From the NCBI GenBank assembly GCA_001972305.1, contig BDDD01002241.1:71199-135198 (forward strand): a stretch of 64,000 nt of DNA, given 5' to 3'. Within the stretch, counting starts at the first letter, position 1; each line of letters begins with the position of its first letter. Below, in pieces: positions 39,197 to 50,500 of this stretch. The notes beneath the pieces are model-generated. The model had not been told where the DNA came from. It saw only the letters and a list, made by a program, of their open reading frames with translations, and searched no databases. The stretch comes from Cephalotus follicularis (Eukaryota; Streptophyta; Magnoliopsida; Oxalidales; Cephalotaceae). A program made the translations under genes and the position numbers.

Positions 39197-41227
39197 TCTA
39201 TTCATTACAACCATACAATGCACGGGCCTTGCATTCATCTTGTTCAAGATCTGTGGCTGCAAGTACCAAAAAGAATGCGAGGTTGGTAAACCAGTAAATG
39301 TTCCTACCACATTTGGTAGGGGCGGTGCAACAGTATATTGAATGGTACGTACGACAGGATGACTCAGTCTAAACTTTGTTATTGCTTTTGTTGAAAACAA
39401 TATGTTAAATCTATCTTAATGTTATGATTGTACTCTTGAAAACAAGATTTGAAAGGAATTAAATCAGAGATTAGAGATGATACCCAGAAGCACAAACACT
39501 TTGATTCCATAATTTAAGTTAAAGCCTTAAAGATGATGATCTCAAGTTACCCACGCCAGGCATGTGCCATGTTCCATTTACCGGGTCTTTGTACGGATAA
39601 TGTCACGAGCAAATATTAGTCTAATGTGAGATTTGATTATGTAGTCTAAAATTGAGAAAAAAAAGTGACATTAGAGATTATAACACTTTTATCTAATATA
39701 TGTGATATAATTCATGTCATATATTTATTTATTCTTTACTTTTGAGACTAATTTTTGTGTTTTATTCTCTAAGTTTTATTTATATACAGTGTTACATATA
39801 TTGAGACGAAAAAATTAATAAAAAGTTGTAATGTTTAATATTGCTCAAGAAAATAAAATAAAGAGACACATTTTTAGAAAACGACGATTCGTAAACAAGT
39901 TTGTATAAATGATATCTAAGAATAAAATCTCAAATTTCTTTTAAATACGATCATGTTTTCATAAACGAATTTTTTTGAGCTGTAACTATCATAAAATCAT
40001 TTAGAACTATGCATATGGTGCTCTCGTCAGAATGGTGCTCTGAAATATGTGAGTCTGTATTGAGCCTTAAACTATTACTTACGCTAATTTTACATCTCTT
40101 GACTGACATGCTCCCATCACAAGATGAAAAGGATAGATGCTAATGACCAACAATAATTACCTGAGATGTGTCCTCGTAGGTTCTCAAATGGAGGCAAATT
40201 TTAAAAATATTCATTTGCATTTTATCCCCACGTGGTAATCAATGCTTGTTTGTTTGTTTGTTGCAACTCGTTTCCCTTCTAGAAGAGAATCTTTCAAGCA
40301 ACTTTATTTAAACTAGGTAAGGCCGAATTTTGACAGGTGATAAAACCAAGGCAAGTGTGCCCCACCCAACCCACTTGTATGGCGAATTTTGACACGTGAT
40401 AATACCAAGGCAAATGTACACGGTACACCGCCTACCCAATCAAAATTTTTAGTTAGTGGTGGCAGTACAAAATTAATGATATGTGGGTGTTTGACATGAA
40501 CATAAAAAGGGTTGAATCAACCACACAAGTGGAATAAAAGATAAAGCAAAATCCCCGGTTTGATTAAGTTTCTCGAATAATGAATAAAATGATGTGAATT
40601 GAAGCCAATTGATACATCGTTTTGCAGAAAAAGATCAGAACGATACTAAAGCGGTTGATAAAAAAAGTTATAGGTAATTTTTGAACAATTTTAAATTCAA
40701 ATAACTCGATATATGAGAATATGAATTAAAGGAAGTTATTAAGAGTTATTGATAGCATATATATAAAGAAACTCAATAAACAGAAAGGATTACCGGGAGA
40801 AATCAAACATTTGAGCATTTTTACTTGTTATCTCTAAAATTAGTTTGCATTTAGTTAGTTATTGCATCTCAAAATTGTATCAATCCGAATAAGTGTTGAT
40901 TAAATTCTATTTATTTTTTGTTGTAGTATTTATTATTTATTTGTTTATTTAAGTATTTTTATTAAAGCGAATGAAATTATTCTCTTGATTTTAATATATT
41001 CGATTGATCATCGTATGATTGTCTCGAATTTAAGAATTTTGAAATCTTACTTTGATTGGAATAGTTTTATTAATCAACTTAAAATTGTCTCGAGTTCAAC
41101 ACTATAAAGTTAATTTGAAATCTAAGAACTTTAACCTTAATTCGAACTAATTGGTGTGAAAATAAACCCAATATTTCCTTTTTTGTTTATTTCAATAGAA
41201 AAGACAGTGATGTTGCAGTTTACTTAG
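39197..41227. other. Intergenic region downstream of the SNM1-like gene
   Basis: AT-rich with no gene recognised. A short direct duplication with core GCGAATTTTGACACGTGATA (compare CCGAATTTTGACAGGTGATA) lies near 40323-40420. Confidence 0.6.
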
Positions 41228-41867
41228 TGATATGGGAAAAATTCGTTTTGAACCCCTTGACACGTGGGCCGGGGGGAGCGCGCCAGCTGTCTCCAACAAG
41301 AATGATGACCTGACCTACGGGTCTTGTCATCAATTAAGAGAAAGGCCCCCTCTGGCTAACCTGACACGCAACAGAGGGTAGGAAGCCGCACGACCGCGCA
41401 GCCATAATGGAGGGGATAGCCAATCATCACATCAATGTAAGAAAAGGAACAGACGACCCACCAAAACCCTCCCATTCATTAAATGGGACAGGCGGCTACG
41501 CACGCCAAAGGGGGGGAGCCCAAGGGGAATGGCAGGACCTCTGACGCCCCCCCCTAGGGGCAGCAACTCCGGATGGGACGGTCATCAATCACAGGGGACC
41601 CTATAAATAGGAGAATGAAACACAGTACAAAGGTGAGCCACTTTTTTCTCTTCTTAGAGCATAAAAAGAACCCATTACTCTCTGTGCAACAACTGACTAG
41701 AGCTTCGGAGTGCCCACGGGAGAATAACCTCCTGGACCTTCGTCCGTTCTCTATTGCTTGTGCAGGGATCCACTAGCTTCTCCCTCGGACAGATTCTCGC
41801 ATTCCCCAAATACAAATCACGCCCCTACACGTGGGGTACTGTTGTGGGAGAGATTTCCGCATCAACA
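41228..41867 (+). mobile_element. 640-bp solo LTR, Ty3/gypsy-like
   Basis: Runs from TGATATGGGAAAAATTC to TTTCCGCATCAACA and is flanked on both sides by CTTAG (41223-41227 and 41868-41872), a perfect five-base target duplication. CTATAAATAG at 41601 fits an LTR promoter. It is much richer in GC than the flanks, and no internal element region follows, so it is a recombination remnant. The GCATCAACA end and a CTGACTAGAGC...GGAGTGCCC block are shared with the LTR at 52152-52769. Confidence 0.88.
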
Positions 41868-42515
41868 CTTAGTAATGGTCAATTTTATATCATAATGCAG
41901 ATTTAACATATCGCCTACGCTGTTCGCCTTGTGCAACTCAATTCATAATCGGCATTTGGGAATGCCAAATTACGGATAATAACATCAAAACAATTTTTTT
42001 TAAAAATTTACGGATCCAAACTCCCAACGTACATTGACATATTAGATGAGAGGGGAGTGTTATGAGCTTATCAGATTAAATCTAACAGTTACCTATTGAA
42101 TATATATATATATATATATATGTTAAGAATTAAATGTCATTAGACATGTCAACCTAATAAAAATATGACATAAGAGAGCTCTATTTATGGAATTGTTTGG
42201 CAAGAGTCAAAACACTACCAAGAGGATTGATTGGTGAAAAATTAACTCGCATATAAAAAGCCTGAAAAATAGTTTTCCTCTTTTTAACATATGATACACC
42301 ATTCAAAAAATACAGGAAGTTGGCGCATAAAAAGTGGCCCATTTTCCACAACCGCACAAGTCAAAAGTTGAATTTGACTTCTGTCCTATAGAAACGTATA
42401 AAGTTACCAAAAAAAAACAGTGGGTAATCAAATCAGTGATCCCGGCAGCTAAAATTTGCCCTTAGGGATTAACCTGATAAAAAAATAGTGAAAAAAAAAA
42501 AAAGAATTTCTAGCT
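41868..42515. other. Intergenic region downstream of the ERF gene
   Basis: 3' flank of the ERF gene on the minus strand. An (AT)n run lies at about 42102-42121. No gene seen. Confidence 0.6.
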
Positions 42516-43214
42516 CTACAAATCGGAAAAGTTCCATAGGAAAGACATCTGTGAGTAAGCTTCACCACTATTTTGATTATAAACAGTATCATCGTCCATT
42601 TGTGTTGTTGTTGTTGTTGTTGATGATGGTGGTACTGGAGTATATAAATCATCACTACCAATATTATCAAACCCAGAATAAAGTCCAAAATAAGATCTTC
42701 CCTGATCGTAGGAATCCCACGTGTCTAAAAACGACCAGTCCATGGTCCTATGACCATTATCTACATGGACTACCCCATTAGATGACGAGGTTGTTGTACT
42801 TTGTTCCATCATTTGTGAATGCAAATCAACTGGTAATACACTATTTTCATATCCATTAAGATTCCTAATTGGAATGTCCTCAGTTGCATACCTGGCAGCC
42901 ACCACTTGAATTTCTTGTGGACTCATAGACTGACCACCCACAATTTCTGGTGGGTTGTCAGGGAAATTGAAAGTAGCGTTGCGTCCACGGAGACAATACA
43001 ATGCTGCATCGAATGCTCGTGCTGCTTTTTCCTGTGTGTCGTAAGAACCTAACCATATACGTTCACGGCTATTTGGCATCCTAATCTCAGACACCCATTT
43101 GCCCCATTTTCGCTTTCGTACACCTTTGTACTTTGGTTCATTGCTCCTATTCGATGACTCTCCTGCGCTTGTCGATGTTGTTGTTGTCGTCGTTTGCGAT
43201 TTTGGTCTCACCAT
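42516..43214 (-). CDS. AP2/ERF transcription factor, DREB A-5-like (ERF016/017/018 type), intronless, 232 aa
   Basis: Nuclear DNA-binding regulator. One AP2 domain spans about residues 29-85 ([47 protein letters not shown]). The Val in GKWVSEIR marks the DREB side of the family, and the RKRKWGKWV form with NFPDNPP resembles Arabidopsis ERF016/017/018 (ERF018 is ORA47). The middle is Ser/Thr-rich. [13 protein letters not shown] is an acidic-aromatic activation-type segment, and the protein ends [10 protein letters not shown] chose ATG at 43214 (MVRPKS) because the frame extends upstream only through a GTG; MV(K/R)PK starts are usual in this group. The upstream side has a TATA box and three ACGT-core motifs, so stress or hormone inducibility is plausible but inferred. 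Confidence 0.93.
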   Translation of the reverse strand: MVRPKSQTTTTTTSTSAGESSNRSNEPKYKGVRKRKWGKWVSEIRMPNSRERIWLGSYDTQEKAARAFDAALYCLRGRNATFNFPDNPPEIVGGQSMSPQEIQVVAARYATEDIPIRNLNGYENSVLPVDLHSQMMEQSTTTSSSNGVVHVDNGHRTMDWSFLDTWDSYDQGRSYFGLYSGFDNIGSDDLYTPVPPSSTTTTTTQMDDDTVYNQNSGEAYSQMSFLWNFSDL

Positions 43215-43316
43215 CTCAACTACAACAATGCACAAATTTGTGGGTAGTCTTTCAAAAATTGTCACAAATTTTTGTTGAGTGAGTGGTTAATGTTGCAAAT
43301 GGCTGCTTTGGACGTG

Positions 43317-43324
43317 TATATATA
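43317..43324 (-). promoter_or_regulatory. TATA box of the ERF gene
   Basis: TATATATA lies about 103 bp upstream of the ERF start codon on the minus strand, a normal distance for a short 5' leader. Confidence 0.6.
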
Positions 43325-43400
43325 GACACATGGGCGAGTGTAGAGTTTTGTCTTTTGAAGGTCTTAGCGTGTTGATTGGGAAGTCAGAGATAGAGTGTAA

Positions 43401-43469
43401 ACGTGGCAACGAATAAGGGGACAATGACGTGGATAACGCGGTAGGACCGTATAGATAGATATTCACGTG
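43401..43469 (-). promoter_or_regulatory. ACGT-core cluster upstream of the ERF gene (G-box and ABRE-like)
   Basis: ACGTGGC at 43401, ACGTGG at 43427 and a palindromic CACGTG at 43464 lie 77-150 bp upstream of the TATA box. Such motifs bind bZIP and bHLH factors (ABA, jasmonate and light responses). Function at this gene is inferred. Confidence 0.5.
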
Positions 43470-44280
43470 TGAAATTCAGTGAGAGTGTTATTTAATCGTG
43501 TCTGCATATGTGGTGGTCCACAGGTTGTTTGTTGGATATTTCCGATGTCTGCGCGAAATATACCCGAGAAATTGAACAAATATGGTCGGGCTCGATTTGT
43601 CTGATTTACATAGCTTTCATTCCATAAATGTAAAAAAAAATAAATAAAAAAAAATAAAAGAAACGATTGCTTTAAGATTGATACAGTCAATCTTAATTTA
43701 TTCGGTTAAAATCTTGATTACTTTTTTTTTATTTGTCATGATTTGATTTAGTATTTATTTTGTATATTCTAAGCTCATATATTACATTTTCTAAATCTTA
43801 TTCCCTATTTATTGTATCGATATAATTTAGTATTTATTTTATATTTTTTTTCTTCCATACGTAACATTTTTCATCTTTCTGCATGTCCTCGAACAACTCG
43901 ATTTGATTTATTTTCCAACTTTGCAAGAGTTTGACCATGCCATTCATCCAGCCAATAAGTCATTACCAAGCTCTTGCTAACATTACATATGAACTTGTTT
44001 TGTTGTTACAAGAAATCAAACTAAGCATATCGGGGTTGATTGTCACGACAGACTATATCACATGTGTGACACTTTCGACTAATTTTAATATCTTTCCACG
44101 TTACAAAAATTCATTCATACGTAAATTTTTCGCTATATATTATCCAAATTCATGTGCCTTGAGTTTGAAGAGAAATGTTTAAATTGATACAATAAATCTT
44201 GGTTGATTTAGTCAATCTTTTATTGAATTCCCCTATTTATTGTATCGGTTTCATTTAATATTTATTTTGTATTTTCTGTT
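43470..44280. other. AT-rich intergenic region upstream of the ERF gene
   Basis: Contains diverged repeats of TTTAGTATTTATTTTGTAT near 43749, 43828 and 44255. No gene recognised. Confidence 0.55.
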
Positions 44281-44840
44281 TGTAAGAGTTTTTCTTATTA
44301 TGGACTTATATTTAATAGAGATAAAAATAAGAATGATGGAGAATTAATTATGGTGTAATTGTTACTTATTTGAGGTTTGTGATTAAAATTGATAAGATAA
44401 TATACACTTTAGTAATAATACATTTTGTGTATTTTAAAATATGTGAATATGTAATTTGTTAACACGAATAAGCCAAATTAAAGTTAGCTAAAACAAAGGA
44501 CATATGGTTGGTTTAGTAATAATGGGTGAGCTGGTTTTTCAACGTGTGTTTTTTTTTATAAAAAATAGGCAAGTTCTATTTTGCACTTATTGTACCATAA
44601 AGTTTTTGAAAGAATTTATAAAATCCCATCGAGTGAGATTTGAAAGTCTTTGAAAGTCTTTGAATCTTGTGGTTTTCCTAGTATTGCTTAAGGTGGTATT
44701 ATTCTCATGACTTCAACGTGTTAGTACCAATTATCATGCTTCTTATATATATTAATATATGTTATGACATGATTATTGTATTCTAGATATTAATGAGAGT
44801 ATGTCAATCTTGCTTGTATGATTGATTACTTAATTCAACA
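44281..44840 (+). repeat. Left (5') LTR of the outer element
   Basis: 560 bp, TG...CA termini. It aligns along its whole length with the interrupted right LTR (for example GATAAGATAAT, AATACATTTT and GTATTCTAGATATTAATGAG in both) with numerous substitutions and small indels, so the insertion is not recent. Confidence 0.88.
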
Positions 44841-44842
44841 GT

Positions 44843-44854
44843 TGGTATCAGAGC
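44843..44854 (+). promoter_or_regulatory. Primer-binding site (initiator tRNA-Met)
   Basis: TGGTATCAGAGC, the standard plant PBS complementary to the 3' end of initiator tRNA-Met, starts two bases after the left LTR. It fixes the plus orientation of the outer element. Confidence 0.9.
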
Positions 44855-45003
44855 AATCTCATTATTATATCTAGAATATATTAATTCATGATAGTATTTT
44901 CGGATATATAAAAATATATCATAGTGCAAATTTTTTTTCAATAGCATGATGGTAGTTCTTCGTTGAACTATAAAACGCAATAATAATGTGATAGTGATAC
45001 GCC

Positions 45004-45275
45004 AAAATTTTCTGTCTATTATAAACTTATGAGATTAACTAATAAATGAATATTGTACTATAAAGAAATCAAGAGAGAAAGTAAGATAGAATAAGAGATT
45101 TTCTTATATGAATCATTCTTTTCTTCACAACAATCCATACATATTTATAGGAGTTTAGGGTTGTTAGAATAGGATCAGAGTTGTTGGAATAGGATTATGG
45201 TTATTGGAATAGGATCAAAGTTGTTGGAATACTATTAGGGTTGGTAGAATAGTAATTCATACTTATTTTACAACA
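45004..45275 (-). repeat. 3' LTR of the internal Copia element (minus orientation)
   Basis: On the minus strand a polypurine tract (AAGGGGGAG) is followed by TGTTGTAAAATAAGT, the LTR start at 45275. A CTATAAATATG promoter-like motif lies inside. The far end near 45004 is approximate. Positions 45161-45252 hold four and a half 20-bp tandem units of the form TTGTTGGAATAGGATCA. Confidence 0.75.
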
Positions 45276-48200
45276 CTCCCCCTTGAATTTCTATTCTAAA
45301 TCACTACGACTACCTCATTAAAACCTTACTAGGAAAATCCCATTAGGATAAAAACCTTTGCGAAGGAAAAAAGAGTACAATCTCCCTATGAAGCAAAAAC
45401 TCTCTAAGTTCTTGTACTGTATTAATGAATATCTTTAAGCTAACGCATCACAATATCATGTTTGAGTTTCTTGAATGTAGTACATGGTAATACATTTGTA
45501 AATAAATCCGCTAAATTATCACTTGATCGGATTTGTTGTACATCAATATCACCCTTTGTCTAAAGCTCATGGGTATAGAAGAATTTTGGTGAAATATGTT
45601 TCGTTCAATCACCCTTGATATATTCTCCTCTGAGTTATGTGATACAAGCAACATTATCTTCATACATTACAGTGTGATTAATTCTATTCGAGGATAGTCC
45701 ACACGATTCTTGTATTTGTTGAATCATTGATCTCAACCATATATATTCTCGGCTTACTTCATGAATTGCAAGAATCTCTGAATGATTCGAAGAAGTTGCT
45801 GTCATTGTCTGTTTTGTTGATCGCCATGATATAGCAGTGTCACAAAAGGTAAAGACATAACCTGGTTGTGATATTGCTTTATGTGGATCATACAAGTATC
45901 CCGCGTCAGCATATCCAATCAATGTTGATTTTGTTCCCCTTAAATAAAATAGACCCATATCGGTGCTTCCACAAAGATGACGCATTATGTCCTTAATCCC
46001 ATTCCAGTGCCTTCTTATTGGCGTAGAGCTATATCTTACTAGCAAATTAACAGAAATTGTAATATCAGGTCTTGTGCAATTTACGAGATACAATAGTGCT
46101 CCAGTTGCGCTAAGATAAGGGACTTCAGGTCCGATGATTTCTTCTTGACATCAAGTGATCGAACGACCATTGGAGTGCTCAAAGGATAAGTTTTGTCCAT
46201 GTTGAATCGACTAAGAACCTTTTCTGTGTATGTGGATTGATAGATGAAGATCCCAGTTGATATGTGCTCCATATTTATACCAAGACAAAATTTTGTTTTT
46301 CCAAAATTTTTCATTTCAAACTTACATTTTAAATAGGTAGTAATTTTTGTAAGTTCTTCAGAAGTACCCACAAGATTTAAGTCATCAACATATACTGCAA
46401 TAATAGCAAATCCATCATTAGATTTTTTTGATAAATATACATGGACATATTTAATCGTTTGTATATTCTTCTTTGATCAAATATTCATTTAGTCGATTGT
46501 ACCACATTCGACCAGAATGTTTCAATATATACAACGAACGTTGTAGCTTAGTTGAATATATATGGCGAGATTTGTTCGATTTAGGAATTTTAAACCATCA
46601 GGAATTCTCATATATATGTCACTATCAAGTGACCTATATAAGTATGCTGTTACTACGTCCATAAGACGAGTTTCAAGTCCTTTCGAAGCAGGCATACTGA
46701 TTAGGAATCAAAAAGTGATTCCATCAATAACTGGAGAATATGTTTCTTGATAATCAATACATAGTCTTTGTGAGAACCGTTGAGCTACAAGACTTGCTTT
46801 GTATCTCACAATTTCATTTTTCTCATTTCGTTTTCGAACAAATATCCATCTAAATCCAACAGGGGTTACACCATTTGGTGTTTGAACTATTGGTCCAAAT
46901 ACTTCTCTTTTGGACAAAGATTACAACTCTGCTTGTATTAAATCTTTCCATTTTGACCAATCATTTCTTTGTTGGCATTGTTCAACACTTTGTTGTTCGG
47001 GATCCATATCAGAATTTGTAATATCCAATGCAACGACAAAGACAAATTTATCATTAACTACAATCTCATCTTGATTCAATATTCATTCATTATGTACATA
47101 ATTAATCGAGACTTCTTGATTTTGAAATCTCACAGCCTCTTTAAGGCTTTGTACTCTCTCTGGAGTCAATGTGAGTTCTGAAAATAACACATTATCTTGT
47201 GTGAGTGTTGTTTCATTGTTTTGTACACCACTCTTATTTGCCTTTCATTTTCGTGGTACAATATCTTTAGCACCAATTGGTCTACCACGTTTCAACTATG
47301 GTCTAGACTTTAATATATCAATTAAGCTTCCATTGGCATTAGGTATATCAATTCTTTTTGGAGCATTCACTTATGATATATATAAGATTTTACTACTTTT
47401 TGAGCATCATTAAATGCGTCTGGCATTTGATTAGCAATATTTTGTAAATTAATGATCTTTTGAACTTGTAGTTCACATTTATTTGTACATGGATCAAAAT
47501 ATGTAATCTTGATGCTTTCCATGAATTTTTATTTTTATTTTTTAATAAAATCTTGTCTCCCCCTAATAGTAAAAAAACCAATTCATCAAGGTGACAGTCT
47601 GCATAACGAGCAATAAACATGTCACAATTGATGGAGAATCAAATCCCACATAAACGCCAAGTCTGCGTTGTGATCCCATCTTACTCCGCTAAAGAGGTGC
47701 AATAGGGACATATACTGCACATCAAACACTCTTAAGTGAGATATATTTGGTTCTTAACCAAGAACAAGTTGCAATGGAGAATATTTATGATATGCAGTCA
47801 GTCTTATACATATAAGAGCCATAGCATGCAATATCGCATGTCCCCAAGCTGAAATGGGTAACTTTGACCTCATCAATAAATGACGGACAATCAATTGAAA
47901 ACTTTTGATAAGAGATCCGACTAACCCATTTTGGGTATGTAACAAAATGTTCAATAGTAATTCGTATTGTCACACAATATTCATCAAATATTTTAGAACA
48001 AAATTCAACATCATTATTTAGTTGAATAGACTTTATAGGATGATCTGAAAATTGTGCTCGTAATTTATTTATTTGAGCCAATAGTCTCACAATGCAACAT
48101 TGCGAGTTGAAAGCAAGCATACATGTGACCATCTTATTGATGCATCTATTAAGACCATAACATATTGGAATGGTCCATATGATAGATTAATCGATCCATA

Positions 48201-48880
48201 AATATCTCATTGAATTCTCTCTAAAAATTTTGGAGATTCTACAATCACTTTTGTTCTAGATGTTCTTATAATAAGTTTTTCTTGCGAACAAGCAACGCAA
48301 TGGTTCTTATTATTCAGTAGCATTTTCTGGTTTTCAAGTGGATGACCATGTGAACTTTCAATGATTCGACGCATCATTGTGACTCCAGTGTGGCATTGTC
48401 GTTCATGCCAAAGCATGAACCCTTTTAAGTCTACGACTTTTGAATCCACAACATTATGAGATTCGATTGCTCTAATTTTCATAATGTATAAACCAGAAGA
48501 AAGTCCAGGGAGTTTCTCCAGTATTTACTTTCGGCCAGAAGCATTACCAGTGATATAAAGATATTTTTTGCCATTTTCATTTGTGGTTTCAATATAATAA
48601 CCACTAAGGCGAATATATTTAAAACTAATTAAGTTTCTTCTAGACATTGTAGAATATAAAGTATCTATGATGCGAATTTGTGTTCCATTTGATAACACAA
48701 AGTTAGCCATCCAAGAACCTTCAATTAGGTCTGATGTACTAAAGTGTTCCAACATTAGCCTTTGCTATTATTAAATGTGAAAAATATTTTTCATTCTAGA
48801 GTATTGTGTGTGTTGTTGCACTGTCATTTTACCATATAAGTTGTTCCATTTCAAGGAATTCTTATTAAAGTTTATACTCA
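45276..48880 (-). pseudogene. Degenerate Ty1/copia polyprotein (protease to RNase H), antisense to the outer element
   Basis: Reading the minus strand from right to left: protease motif DSATTH at about 48817; protease/linker 48755-48525; GAG-pre-integrase with HxxxC-type LWHERQCH and CxxC at 48482-48207; integrase pieces 48132-47754; reverse transcriptase start KREVFGPIVQTP with GFRWIFVRKRN (46917-46708); YVDD at 46381-46392; RT end 46371-46081; RNase H with GYADAGYL, YEDN and SRE blocks (46093-45635). In-frame stops and frameshifts separate these, so no functional product is possible. Gag and the 5' LTR are missing. Confidence 0.9.
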
Positions 48881-49666
48881 ATATAAATGTAGCCCAAGTA
48901 AGAGAATGTAAGAGTTTTTCTTATTATGGGCTTACATTTTGTGACAACCCGAATTCCCTTTTGTACTGTTCATGCATACATCGTACCGTATTGTACCGTA
49001 TTGGACTGTACTGTATTGTATTGAATTGAGGTATTCTTATGCCTATTGATATTGTTTTGATTATTGTATTGATCACATGCATGTATAGTCGGGATTTTGG
49101 GCTAATTTTCGGAGAATTAGCCGAACTGACTATATAAGTCATTTCCTTTGTCATTTTCTCTCATTCCTCACATTTCCCATTCTTCTCCCTTTCTCTCTAT
49201 CCTTCTCTCTCTTCCTCCCAGCTGAGTAGCTGCCATCTCCCTCTTGCAACTCCGATTTTTGCTGCTTCATCGACAAGTAGAGATTACAAGTCTCCTTCTT
49301 GCGGATTGAGGACATAGCAGCCGATTGAGTGATTGGAAGCTCAATTTTTGAAGCTTCAGTGAAAGGTAGGACTTATTTACTGAATTTTCTATTGCATTAT
49401 TGATTGATTGACTGAATTGCATGATGATTGATTGAGAGATTGAATGATTGAATTGAATGTATTGAGTGAAATTGGGTTTTTAGAGTTTTTGTAAATCCTT
49501 GACCTAATTGTTAATAGAAAGATTGAAATGTTAAATTGAAAGTTGTAACTAGTTTTACTAACCTTAAAGACTGATTTTTAACCCTTGGTTTCTTAAAGAA
49601 TGGATTTGATTGGATTTTGGCTTGAAAATTACTGGTTTTCTGTGGAAAAATCGGTCATTCCCAGCA

Positions 49667-50005
49667 AAGACATCGATCCCCTTGCCCATGGACGTCGATG
49701 TCTTTCGCTTTGGGATGCAGCCTCCTTGATTTCGCAGTAAAGACATCGTCTTTTAAAGACATCGACGTCTTTTGCTTGAGATGTCTTTCCCCTGAGAAGG
49801 CGTCAATGCGAGACATCGATGCGCATACCCAGGCCATTTTCATTGAAACGCGTCGACGTCTTTGTCTAAGGACATCGACGTCTTCGGACAAATTGAGAAA
49901 GACATCGATGTCTTTGAAAGACATCGACGACTTCCTACCATTTTTAAAGGCATGCCCTGATACGCATTGATGTCTTTGGCCAAAGACATCGACGCCTTTC
50001 GGGCT
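49667..50005. repeat. Palindrome-rich repeat array (GACATCGAYGTC core)
   Basis: About ten scattered copies, in both orientations, of a unit centred on GACATCGATGTC. The copy at 49898-49915 (AAAGACATCGATGTCTTT) is a perfect 18-bp palindrome; others such as AAAGACATCGACGTCTTT are near-palindromes. Confidence 0.88.
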
Positions 50006-50254
50006 GAGTGGAGTTTTTAACTGTTAAAACTGGTTTTTCAACCCTTTTCATATTGCCGCTTGACCGGAACCTCACTTGAGGTATTCAAGCGTTTAAAACA
50101 CAGTTTTCAATGGTTTTCAAAAATTGAATTGATAGATTGATAGAGTGACAGCTTGAGCCATAGGTGACGACTCAGTGATTTCATTGACCAAATATATGTT
50201 CATTCCTATTCCGTCGATTCGATTGTCACCGCCTAGTGGCTACCGATTGATTGA

Positions 50255-50500
50255 TTGATTGATTGATTGTTTGGGTCATGAGTGTTGTTGTGAGTCTAAG
50301 TCGGTAAAATGGACGCACGTTCCCATCCCTCCATTAGGCACCACCACTTATTGACTTTGCCTCGGCGTTGTATTGATACATTGATTGATTGCTTGAGTCA
50401 TGAGTGTTGTTGTGAGTCTAAGTCAGTACGATGGACGCACGTTCCCATTTCTCCATTAAACACCACCACTTATTGACTTTACTTAACATTGTATTGACTC
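50255..50500 (+). repeat. Tandem duplication with 122-bp period in the solo LTR
   Basis: GTCATGAGTGTTGTTGTGAG and the following GGACGCACGTTCCCAT and CACCACCACTTATTGAC occur twice, 122 bp apart, surrounded by TTGA runs. Confidence 0.88.

Noticed and set aside
41573..41776. 67-codon frame
   Set aside because: Lies wholly inside the solo LTR with perfect target duplication; not a host gene.
42488..42781. Plus-strand 97-codon frame
   Set aside because: Antisense to the ERF coding sequence; poly-Leu run is the reverse reading of its Thr/Gln-type codons.
44843..44854. tRNA-Met-like sequence
   Set aside because: Only the 12-base primer-binding complement is present; there is no tRNA cloverleaf around it.
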